Source: a virus
Length of the DNA: 41,169 bases
IMG/VR virus record: IMGVR_UViG_3300044640_002114
Span: 1-41,169 of that record
Reading direction: 5' to 3' (one strand)
The notes under the pieces are model-generated. The model was not told the DNA's origin and searched no databases. It saw nothing but the letters and a program-made list of their open reading frames with translations. Shown here one piece after another: positions 30,935 to 36,541 of this stretch (the stretch's first letter is position 1; every line of letters begins with the position of its first letter). A program made the position numbers and the translations under genes.

Positions 30935-31203
30935 TGAAATTTATTTCAAGTGATCCGTGCATTGCTTGCAATTATTTCCAGGTAAATAGTGTTTGCTTTC
31001 ATCACCTTTACACGAGAAAAGCGCACAGAGAACTTGAGAACGTAAAGTGGAACATGATTCCAGTATGTCAAAGATGTCACAATCTTTTTCACAACAAGGG
31101 AACGAAAGTCATGGCCGATAAATTTATCTCGGTGCACTTTTGGTTGGTTCGGAATGGTTGGGAGTTTTGTGAGATATCTAAAAAATGGTTTCATGAAAAG
31201 TGA
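30934..31203 (+). CDS. HNH-type zinc nuclease-like protein
   Basis: In this 89-residue protein, 'PCIACNYF' and 'PVCQRCHNLFHNKG' supply a zinc-binding frame. 'CFHHLYTRKAH' supplies the HH of an HNH-like beta-beta-alpha fold. Similar small proteins in phage recombination or replication regions are single-domain HNH nucleases. GTG start within the previous stop (TAGTG). The exact role (recombination junction processing or nicking) cannot be read from the sequence. Confidence 0.65.
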   Translation: MKFISSDPCIACNYFQVNSVCFHHLYTRKAHRELENVKWNMIPVCQRCHNLFHNKGTKVMADKFISVHFWLVRNGWEFCEISKKWFHEK

Positions 31204-31216
31204 TCGCGAGGTGTTT

Positions 31217-31318
31217 ATGGATTTAGTTGTCTTATGGGTTTGCAGTTTGGTCGCGCTTGCTTTTACGTTGCCCCTTTTATGGACGACTATTTTCCTAACA
31301 CTGGAGTATTTAAAATGA
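31217..31318 (+). CDS. 33-residue single-TM peptide
   Basis: A short frame, MDLVVLWVCSLVALAFTLPL followed by LWTTIFLTLEYLK, is almost entirely a membrane helix. GAGG precedes the ATG at good spacing, and its TGA overlaps the next ATG (ATGA). It lies two genes after the endolysin. It could be a tiny holin or a regulator peptide. Confidence 0.5.
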   Translation: MDLVVLWVCSLVALAFTLPLLWTTIFLTLEYLK

Positions 31319-31527
31319 GTGATCTTTATTTAATTGAAAAACATTATGACGACCTCGCCATGAATTATTACTCAGAAGCAGTTTGTGAAAGTTGCGAGGA
31401 TGAGAGCATTAAAGAAAGGGATCTTGAGTTTATCAAGGTAGGATCTAAAAAAAGTTTATTAGTTTGTAAATGTTGCAAGGAAGATCTTTGCGAGGATGAT
31501 GGCGATGAAAGTCCTGGACTTATTTAG
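31315..31527 (+). CDS. Small zinc-ribbon protein
   Basis: This 70-residue acidic protein has 'VCESCEDES' and 'LVCKCCKEDLCED', a probable zinc ribbon. The ATG at 31315 overlaps the stop of the TM peptide. A longer in-frame extension upstream is just a shadow of that peptide. Its end overlaps the methyltransferase start by about 20 bases. Function unknown. Confidence 0.55.
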   Translation: MSDLYLIEKHYDDLAMNYYSEAVCESCEDESIKERDLEFIKVGSKKSLLVCKCCKEDLCEDDGDESPGLI

Positions 31528-32254
31528 TGGTATCGGTGGATTTTCCTTAGGACTTGAAAGAGCGGGATTTGAAACAGTAGCATTTTGCGAGATCGACGAA
31601 TTTTGCCAAAAGGTTTTATCTAAAAACTTTCCAGGTAAAAAAATATTTAACGACATTAAGAAAATAACAAAGGAAGAGATAAATGGGCTTGGACAAATTG
31701 ACGTTGTATGTGGAGGATTCCCATGTCAACCATACAGCATTGCAGGTCAAAAAAAAGGTAGACAAGATGACCGCGATCTCTGGCCGGAAATGTTTAGAGT
31801 TATACAGGAATCAAAGCCCAATTGGGTCATTGGTGAAAATGTTGCTAACTTCATCGGCATGGAGTTCACCCGTTCGAAAATTGACTTGGAAAGTGAAGGC
31901 TACATCGTGCAACCATTTACTATTCCAGCTTGTGCCATCGGAGCTCAACATAGAAGAGATCGAGTTTGGATTATTGCCTACCTTGACAGCAATGGACTCA
32001 GCAGAAAAGCCAATGCCTCCGAGAAACAAAACAACAAAGGAAAGCGGGAAAGTGATGGGTGGGCAGAAACCTCCGTTGATTTCGGTTATTGGTGGGCCAA
32101 TCAATCCGACATGGGCCGAGCTATTCATGGGTTTTCCCGAGAATTGGACAAATATAGAAAGCATAGAATTAAAGCATTAGGAAACGCCGTTGTTCCAGTG
32201 ATTCCAGAAATAATTGGAAGGGCGATAATGGAAAGTGTGGGGAATAGAAAATGA
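31505..32254 (+). CDS. dcm: DNA cytosine-5 methyltransferase
   Basis: This 249-residue enzyme adds a methyl group to C5 of cytosine using S-adenosylmethionine. Motif I is 'DLFSGIGGFSLGL' (5-17). The catalytic loop is 'GGFPCQPYS' with C74, 'GENV' is at 110-113, 'QHRRDRVW' at 148-155, and the C-terminal 'ALGNAVVP' at 224-231. It is shorter than most family members, because the target-recognition region between 155 and 195 is very small. ATG 31505 is preferred on spacing from GAGG. It probably shields phage DNA from restriction. A second reading frame runs through most of the gene. Confidence 0.88.
   Translation: MKVLDLFSGIGGFSLGLERAGFETVAFCEIDEFCQKVLSKNFPGKKIFNDIKKITKEEINGLGQIDVVCGGFPCQPYSIAGQKKGRQDDRDLWPEMFRVIQESKPNWVIGENVANFIGMEFTRSKIDLESEGYIVQPFTIPACAIGAQHRRDRVWIIAYLDSNGLSRKANASEKQNNKGKRESDGWAETSVDFGYWWANQSDMGRAIHGFSRELDKYRKHRIKALGNAVVPVIPEIIGRAIMESVGNRK
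31683..32180 (+). CDS. Overlapping frame inside dcm, methyltransferase-associated protein
   Basis: This 165-residue frame lies entirely within dcm in another frame. It is not random. 'GSLVKMLLTSSAWSSPVRKL' is followed by 'TWKVKATSCNHLLFQLVPSE', 'EIEFGLLPTLTAMDS' and 'GGPINPTWAELFMGFPENWT'. I recognise this order of blocks from phage proteins annotated as methyltransferase-associated or C-terminal parts of cytosine methyltransferases. An internal ATG at 31767 is a possible shorter start (137 residues). The product may be a recognition or accessory subunit. Recognition is from memory and its expression is inferred. Confidence 0.5.
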   Translation: MGLDKLTLYVEDSHVNHTALQVKKKVDKMTAISGRKCLELYRNQSPIGSLVKMLLTSSAWSSPVRKLTWKVKATSCNHLLFQLVPSELNIEEIEFGLLPTLTAMDSAEKPMPPRNKTTKESGKVMGGQKPPLISVIGGPINPTWAELFMGFPENWTNIESIELKH

Positions 32255-32550
32255 ATCAAGATGAATTGGAAAAGATAAAGGCTACGGCATGGGATAAAGC
32301 TAGAAAGTATTTATCTGGAAACGATATATATATATTTAACTTAAGCCAAGATTCATTCTCTCAAGGCTTTGATGCAGGAGTCGAAGCGCTTCAAAAAGAA
32401 CTCGATGAGGCGGTGGAATTGATTAACGAAGCCTATCCCGAAATGTTGCTTTTAAAGTATAAAGCTGTTCAAGAAAAAGCAGAACCATATAAATATATAG
32501 AATGGCAGGATAGGGTCAATAAATTTCTAGCAAAAGTAAAGAGGGGTTGA
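32251..32550 (+). CDS. Small hypothetical protein after dcm
   Basis: This 99-residue protein is rich in Lys, Glu and Ala, begins MNQDELEKIKATAWDKARKY and is mostly helical. The start overlaps the dcm stop (ATGA), so they share translation. The middle 'QGFDAGVEALQKELDEAVEL' resembles coiled-coil phage accessory proteins. Function unknown. Confidence 0.55.
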   Translation: MNQDELEKIKATAWDKARKYLSGNDIYIFNLSQDSFSQGFDAGVEALQKELDEAVELINEAYPEMLLLKYKAVQEKAEPYKYIEWQDRVNKFLAKVKRG

Positions 32551-32551
32551 G

Positions 32552-33043
32552 ATGAGTGATTGCGAGTGTTGTTATTTTTATGCAAAATCTGGGAGTGCAA
32601 TACATTCTGTTAACTGTAAAAAGTCCGATCATGCCAATGTCGAAAATAGACTTGGCTTTGCAATGGTTGGCCTTGAAGAATTAAGGGCTAATTTATTAGC
32701 TATTGAGACAATGTTAGTTGAAAAAGATAAAGAGATTGAGATATTAAAAACCAAAATCAAAGCTCCCTCAAGGTGTTTTTCATGTGGAGAAACCTCTATG
32801 TGGGCAGAAGATATCGATTATAAACATCAACTAGAACTCTCTCAAAAGAGGGAGGTTGCGCTAAAAAAAGCAGTTGATTTTTATGCGGATAAAAACAATT
32901 GGCATGATAATGACTTGCTTGGTTGTCCACCAAGTATATTTGGAGACTCTCAGGCGGGCGATGAGTTTGGAGACTCGAAGCATTTAACTGTTGGCGGAAA
33001 AAGAGCAAGACAAGCACTAAAAGAAGTGGAGGGGTTGAGATGA
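32552..33043 (+). CDS. Cys-containing hypothetical protein, repeat family member 1
   Basis: In this 163-residue protein, two Cys pairs ('SDCECCYFY' with 'VNCKKSDH', and 'RCFSCGETS') suggest zinc binding. A coiled coil follows ('NLLAIETMLVEKDKEIEILK'). The C-terminal half has the motif 'LELSQKREVALKKAVDFYAD' and ends 'RARQALKEVEGLR'. Both C-terminal blocks recur in the next gene. GAGGGG precedes the ATG. Confidence 0.55.
   Translation: MSDCECCYFYAKSGSAIHSVNCKKSDHANVENRLGFAMVGLEELRANLLAIETMLVEKDKEIEILKTKIKAPSRCFSCGETSMWAEDIDYKHQLELSQKREVALKKAVDFYADKNNWHDNDLLGCPPSIFGDSQAGDEFGDSKHLTVGGKRARQALKEVEGLR
32828..32855 (+). repeat. 28-bp direct repeat, copy 1
   Basis: Twenty-eight bases starting CAACTAGAACTC recur without change at 33208-33235. 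They encode 'QLELSQKRE' in both neighbouring genes. A second shared block of 19 bases lies at 33014-33032 and 33349-33367, including the ribosome-binding site of the gene that follows each. Confidence 0.85.
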
Positions 33044-33378
33044 GTCACTTTAAAAAATCAAAATCGTATTTATTAAATTCATTAATGGAAACTATTTATT
33101 GGCAACAAAGAGCCTTTCACGACTATCAACAATGGGAGCGTGATAATTTTAATCAAATTACCGAAGTACAAGATTCTTTAGATTTACACATTGAAACAAT
33201 TGAAAAACAACTAGAACTCTCTCAAAAGAGGGAGGCGATACTCAAGAACTGCCTAAATTTTATTTCAAAAACAGACTCAAGCGACAGTGCTCCAGACGTT
33301 CTTTGGTTGTCAAATTGGAGAAATAGCAGAAAAGAAATGGCAGACAAAGCACTAAAAGAAGTGGAGGAGGTAAGGTGA
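33040..33378 (+). CDS. Hypothetical protein, repeat family member 2
   Basis: This 112-residue protein begins MSHFKKSKSYLLNSLMETIY. Its C-terminal half repeats the pattern of the preceding gene ('QLELSQKREAILKNCLNFIS', ending 'ALKEVEEVR') and includes a 28-bp stretch identical at DNA level. Overlaps at both ends (ATGA, GTGA) suggest coupled translation. The function is unknown. The pair looks like a recent duplication followed by exchange of N-termini. Confidence 0.55.
   Translation: MSHFKKSKSYLLNSLMETIYWQQRAFHDYQQWERDNFNQITEVQDSLDLHIETIEKQLELSQKREAILKNCLNFISKTDSSDSAPDVLWLSNWRNSRKEMADKALKEVEEVR
33208..33235 (+). repeat. 28-bp direct repeat, copy 2
   Basis: Identical to 32828-32855, 380 bp away in the same orientation. 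Recombination between the copies would fuse the two genes in frame, removing the ends of the first and the start of the second. Confidence 0.85.
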
Positions 33379-33533
33379 CACATTATAAAAAGAGTAGAGC
33401 GATTGTGAGAATCCTAAAAGTACAGAAATCCAAAGACAGGATAGCCCGAACAAAGGGCGCGCTCAAGCTCATGGTAAAAACTATGGCAATCACCACAATG
33501 ACTACAAATACAAAATGGTGGAAGCTTAATTGA
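33375..33533 (+). CDS. Small basic protein, degenerate third family member
   Basis: This 52-residue basic protein (MTHYKKSRAIVRILKVQKSK) starts with GTG overlapping the previous stop. The first eight residues match the start of the preceding protein (MSHFKKSK), and the upstream ribosome-binding segment is the shared 19-bp repeat. The rest has diverged. It is the last gene before the terminator at 33548 and may be a remnant of a third copy. Confidence 0.5.
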   Translation: MTHYKKSRAIVRILKVQKSKDRIARTKGALKLMVKTMAITTMTTNTKWWKLN

Positions 33534-33547
33534 GAAGTGACGAGTGT

Positions 33548-33571
33548 AAGTCTCTAGGACTTTCTTTTTTT
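33548..33571 (+). terminator. Terminator of the early operon
   Basis: AAGTC (33548-33552), loop TCTAG and GACTT (33558-33562) are followed by TCTTTTTTT. It ends the plus-strand early operon just where the convergent minus-strand pair ends, so it also protects that pair from read-through. Confidence 0.72.
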
Positions 33572-33778
33572 AACTATAGTCGATTTTATTATTGAAACCA
33601 TTTCCCGATTAGCTTCTTCAACTTCCTTATCTTCAGTGTGGACTTTCCACCAAGTTCCGTAGACGTGAGTTTTGTCTTCTTTCGTTATGTAAATAGTAAC
33701 TTCGCATAAGACTTGAAAATCACCAAGGCAATGATCCCAGAATTTAATACAATATTTTTCGCCTATTTTGAATTTCAT
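33554..33778 (-). CDS. Small hypothetical protein next to the phosphoesterase
   Basis: This 74-residue protein begins MKFKIGEKYCIKFWDHCLGD and has a beta-rich N-terminal half followed by a charged helix ('DKEVEEANREMVSIIKSTIV'). The ATG overlaps the TGA of the phosphoesterase gene (ATGA). An earlier in-frame ATG at 33796 lies inside that gene. The start 'GEKYxIKFWDHC' recalls small phage SH3-like proteins, but this is weak. Confidence 0.5.
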   Translation of the reverse strand: MKFKIGEKYCIKFWDHCLGDFQVLCEVTIYITKEDKTHVYGTWWKVHTEDKEVEEANREMVSIIKSTIVKKRKS

Positions 33779-34479
33779 ATCTTTGTTCCCGTCCATCTAT
33801 TATTAGAATCTAAAGACATTGGTATTAAGTAAGGCAGAGAGTTTTCAATAAATGTAACTCCAACAATAGGCCTTTTAACCTGGAGTTTATTGTAAGCAAA
33901 CGCAAGGGAAGTATCATCTATTAGGCATCCGCTTGTGATTGCAAAGTGTAATCCATTTCCTGCTGTCCAATACCTAAGTTCAAAGAGTGAATGATGATGT
34001 CCTTGGACGAGAGACATTCCGATTTGTTGAGAAGCGGCCAATACGTTTGCCGAAGCTCCATGTATAAATTTACATCTGTTTCCATTTGGAAGCTCAAGTA
34101 TGATCGACTCATGCCAACTCCAGTCATTTCCTACCCCCAGGGAATCGTTATAACTTCTTAGTAAATGTCGAGGCATTCCGTGATGCTTTGCTTTTCTATA
34201 AAACATGGATCCATGATTTGAGTGAAGCAATTCAAGCTTTGGAAAAAGCTCGTGTAGTGTGTCTATGTAGCCAAGGCCTAGAACAAGTTCCCTTCCCGCA
34301 CTATCCAGGTCAGGATCGGAATCGTGAAAGCTCATTGCGTGGAAGTCTAACTCATCCCCCAGGCAAATAACCCGAGTCGGTTGCAACTTAACTTTTAACT
34401 TATGAAGAAAGTCCAGGGCGTCTACATGGCAGTAAGGAAAGTGAAGGTCAGGAATTACAAGAATTCTACTGTTATCCAT
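33775..34479 (-). CDS. Calcineurin-like metallophosphoesterase
   Basis: This 234-residue enzyme is predicted to be a two-metal phosphoesterase. The five motifs are visible: 'DLH' (D11, H13), 'LGDELDFH' (D42), 'SNHG' (N88-H89, in place of GNHE), 'FIHGA' (H140) and 'QGHHH' (161-163). The substrate cannot be told. Phage members may act on nucleic acids, cyclic nucleotides or phosphoproteins. AAGGA lies upstream of the ATG. It is on the opposite strand from both flanking operons, which fits separate, perhaps lysogenic or constitutive, expression. Confidence 0.78.
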   Translation of the reverse strand: MDNSRILVIPDLHFPYCHVDALDFLHKLKVKLQPTRVICLGDELDFHAMSFHDSDPDLDSAGRELVLGLGYIDTLHELFPKLELLHSNHGSMFYRKAKHHGMPRHLLRSYNDSLGVGNDWSWHESIILELPNGNRCKFIHGASANVLAASQQIGMSLVQGHHHSLFELRYWTAGNGLHFAITSGCLIDDTSLAFAYNKLQVKRPIVGVTFIENSLPYLIPMSLDSNNRWTGTKI

Positions 34480-34574
34480 TATTAAACGTCCTTGTTTAAA
34501 AGAGATATTTCTAAGAGTGAAGGATCTTTAAAATAGTTTCAATTTAACCCATCTTTGATGAATCGAAGTGACTG

Positions 34575-34603
34575 TTAACCGAACAGCTTGACGTGATTAG
34601 AAT
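34575..34603 (+). promoter_or_regulatory. Late operon promoter, likely leaderless
   Basis: TTAACC (34575-34580) and TAGAAT (34598-34603) are 17 bases apart. The -10 ends six bases before ATG 34610, the same distance as at the cro promoter, and both have ATC just before the ATG. No Shine-Dalgarno precedes ATG 34610. An alternative TTGACG at 34588 lacks a well-spaced -10. The rest of 34480-34609 shows no gene. Confidence 0.5.
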
Positions 34604-34609
34604 TTAATC

Positions 34610-35023
34610 ATGAAGAGTATGGAGCTCACTGAAAAACAAATAGAGACGCAGATATTAGACTTCCTTTCTATAGCGAAGGGATGTTTATTTTTCAAGCATA
34701 ACAATACCGGAATCTTTGATCCTAAGACTAAGAAGTTTAGGACAGTTCAAAACAAATACATTCCAAAAGGCGCTTCAGATATTTACGGCTCATTCTACGG
34801 CCGGACTTTTTACATTGAAGTTAAGACTCCATCGGAGCACGCCTATATAACAAAGCACTATGAAGAAATAAAAAAGTACATAGGCCCATCAAGGAAAAAA
34901 AATCATATTAAAAATCAGATCCATTACTTAGAGCTTGCAAGAAAGAATCATTGCATAGCCTTTTTTGCATGCAGTTTAGATCAAGTTAAGGAAGCGCTAT
35001 CTAAAGTAGAGATAAGTAGATGA
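34610..35023 (+). CDS. VRR-NUC domain nuclease
   Basis: This 137-residue nuclease has a PD-(D/E)XK-type core: 'KGASDIYGSFYGRTFYIEVK', with D57, E70 and K72 as catalytic residues. It matches single-domain VRR-NUC proteins of phages, thought to cut branched DNA, so it may resolve replication intermediates before packaging. It opens the late operon, directly ahead of terminase. A second ATG three codons in is possible, but neither start has a clear ribosome-binding site. Confidence 0.78.
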   Translation: MKSMELTEKQIETQILDFLSIAKGCLFFKHNNTGIFDPKTKKFRTVQNKYIPKGASDIYGSFYGRTFYIEVKTPSEHAYITKHYEEIKKYIGPSRKKNHIKNQIHYLELARKNHCIAFFACSLDQVKEALSKVEISR

Positions 35024-35544
35024 GAGTAAAAATCCTTCAAGACAGCAGATACGAGATAGATGAAGACGGGAAGATTTTCAGTGTTCGAACCGGAAAAGAA
35101 ATAAAAACTCAAATAACTCGAGACGGATATTTAACTGTAAAGCTCGGAATGGTTGACGGGAAAAGGAAAAGAAGCAGGATTCATAGATTAATGATTACCT
35201 CGTTTCAGGGAATCGATAGGCCTCAAATGGAGGTTAATCATATAGATGGTAACAAAAGAAACAATCACATATCAAACTTGGAATGGTGTTCTCATCAGGA
35301 AAACATGAGGCATTCGGCGCTTCTAAAATTAAGAAGGGGCGGCAAAAGGGAAGATAATCCAAATTTTAAAATCACTGCAGAAATTGCACTTCAAATAAGA
35401 GAAGACAGATTAAGCGGAATGTCGGTCGACGAGGTTCGCAAGAAGCACAATGTAGGAAAGAAGGCGTATTATCAGGTCGTAAACGGCAAGCATTTCTCTG
35501 TCCTCGGAATGGATTCCATAACAAGGGGAAGTAAATGGCAATAG
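35020..35544 (+). CDS. NUMOD4-HNH homing endonuclease-like protein
   Basis: This 174-residue protein starts with a NUMOD4-like segment ('YEIDEDGKIFSVRTGKEIKT'). It then has an HNH core ('RIHRLMITSF', 'MEVNHIDGNKRNNHISNLEW') and a C-terminal helix-turn-helix that binds DNA ('MSVDEVRKKHNVGKKAYYQV'). This domain order is that of free-standing phage homing endonucleases. It overlaps the gene before by ATGA and the gene after by 10 bases, so it is cleanly inserted between the VRR-NUC and small terminase genes. Confidence 0.8.
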   Translation: MRVKILQDSRYEIDEDGKIFSVRTGKEIKTQITRDGYLTVKLGMVDGKRKRSRIHRLMITSFQGIDRPQMEVNHIDGNKRNNHISNLEWCSHQENMRHSALLKLRRGGKREDNPNFKITAEIALQIREDRLSGMSVDEVRKKHNVGKKAYYQVVNGKHFSVLGMDSITRGSKWQ

Positions 35545-35930
35545 GTAAAAAAACAGGCGGTCGAGTTGCCGGAACTGCAAACAAAAGAACCTATGACGCT
35601 AGGGCATTAGCTGAAAAAAAAGGCGTCGATCCTCTCGAAATTCTTTTAGATATAGCCTCAAATAATTGGGAGGCTTTAGGTTATGACAAGGCCTACATCA
35701 CAAAGGTAAATCTCGGCATTGAATATGAAGAAGCTGTAATAAGCCTTGAAGAAAGAAGTCGAGCGGCTAAAGAATCTGCCAAATATATTTATCCTCAACT
35801 TAAGTCCATTGAACACACTGGAAAAGATGGAACGGATCTATTTGCAAAGAGATTATTGGAAGCCCAGGCAAGAGTTAGCACGCTTGTGGGTGATTCCTCA
35901 GAAAAAGAAGTGATCGATGAACAACCTTAA
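35535..35930 (+). CDS. terS: Terminase small subunit-like protein
   Basis: This 131-residue protein's basic start 'GKKTGGRVAGTANKRTYDAR' is followed by 'VDPLEILLDIASNNWEALGY' and 'RAAKESAKYIYPQLKSIEHT'. This pattern is shared by small terminase-type proteins that recognise phage DNA for packaging. The acidic C-terminus (SSEKEVIDEQP) may contact TerL. Position ahead of HNH and TerL supports the call. It overlaps both neighbours. Confidence 0.68.
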   Translation: MAIGKKTGGRVAGTANKRTYDARALAEKKGVDPLEILLDIASNNWEALGYDKAYITKVNLGIEYEEAVISLEERSRAAKESAKYIYPQLKSIEHTGKDGTDLFAKRLLEAQARVSTLVGDSSEKEVIDEQP

Positions 35931-36360
35931 GGAACTCATTAAAGACTTCACTCCGGTCACTCCAGGAAACCCAAAGATTGAATCCATAAAGAACAATAAG
36001 GATAGATATACGGCCTTAAGTTTACTTCCAATGATGAAGTGGACTTGTAAATGGTGCTTTAAAAATAGAGTTAAAACGCATCGCCATCACTATTGTTCAA
36101 AAGATTGTTCAATCTCCGCTCAAATATTCTGTTATCCACAAGGCCCATTATCCAGATATTTCCTGCGAGTTAAGCAAAACGAAGAGTGCGCTTGTTGCGG
36201 TAAAACTTTTGGGAAAAAAGAGCGTGGCGAAGTCGATCACATTATTCCAATTTTTAAAGGTGGCCAGGCCCTTGGAACAGAAAATCTTCAACTGCTTTGC
36301 CAAGAGTGCCATTTAAGTAAAACGATTAACGAGAGAAAAAAAGATGGCCCTGATAATTAG
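35917..36360 (+). CDS. Terminase-associated HNH endonuclease
   Basis: In this 147-residue protein the N-terminal half has two Cys pairs ('WTCKWCFKN', 'HHYCSKDCSI'). The C-terminal half is a classical HNH nuclease with 'CACCGKTFG', 'GEVDHIIPIFKGG', 'LGTENLQLLC' and 'QECHLSK'. HNH proteins beside TerS and TerL are needed for DNA cleavage and packaging in several phages with cohesive ends (HK97 gp74 type). This may indicate a cos-type packaging strategy, though no cos site can be read here. Confidence 0.78.
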   Translation: MNNLKELIKDFTPVTPGNPKIESIKNNKDRYTALSLLPMMKWTCKWCFKNRVKTHRHHYCSKDCSISAQIFCYPQGPLSRYFLRVKQNEECACCGKTFGKKERGEVDHIIPIFKGGQALGTENLQLLCQECHLSKTINERKKDGPDN

Positions 36361-36541
36361 ATTAAAGAACAAAGACATGATCTCCCTGAAGCTTGAAGAT
36401 GGGAGAGTTATTCAAATAACAATCGATATTCACACTAAAAATAAACTCGTGACATATATCGAAGCCGACAAGTCTATAAGAATCGACCGCGTAAAATCCC
36501 CAAAGGAAGAAAGTGACGACAAGAGACATCCTAGCGAATGA
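36344..36541 (+). CDS. Small beta-rich protein, CsrA-like pattern
   Basis: This 65-residue protein has a pattern of short strands that resembles phage CsrA-like RNA-binding proteins: 'EDGRVIQITIDI', then 'KLVTYIEADKSIRIDRVK'. The final 'A-x-K-S-I-x-I-x-R' recalls the 'APKDVRVLRxE' strand of CsrA, but the N-terminus is not conserved. The gene overlaps HNH by 17 bases and TerL by 29. If real, it could regulate translation of late messages or host metabolism. The similarity is weak. Confidence 0.4.
   Translation: MALIIRLKNKDMISLKLEDGRVIQITIDIHTKNKLVTYIEADKSIRIDRVKSPKEESDDKRHPSE

Noticed and set aside
31234-31318. N-terminal extension of the zinc-ribbon protein at 31315
   Set aside because: It is the shadow of the 33-residue membrane peptide (31217-31318), which has a better ribosome-binding site. 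The ATG at 31315 is coupled to its stop.
34588-34609. TTGACG at 34588 as the -35 of the late promoter
   Set aside because: A 17-base spacer would place the -10 inside the coding sequence with no match. TTAACC with TAGAAT fits better.
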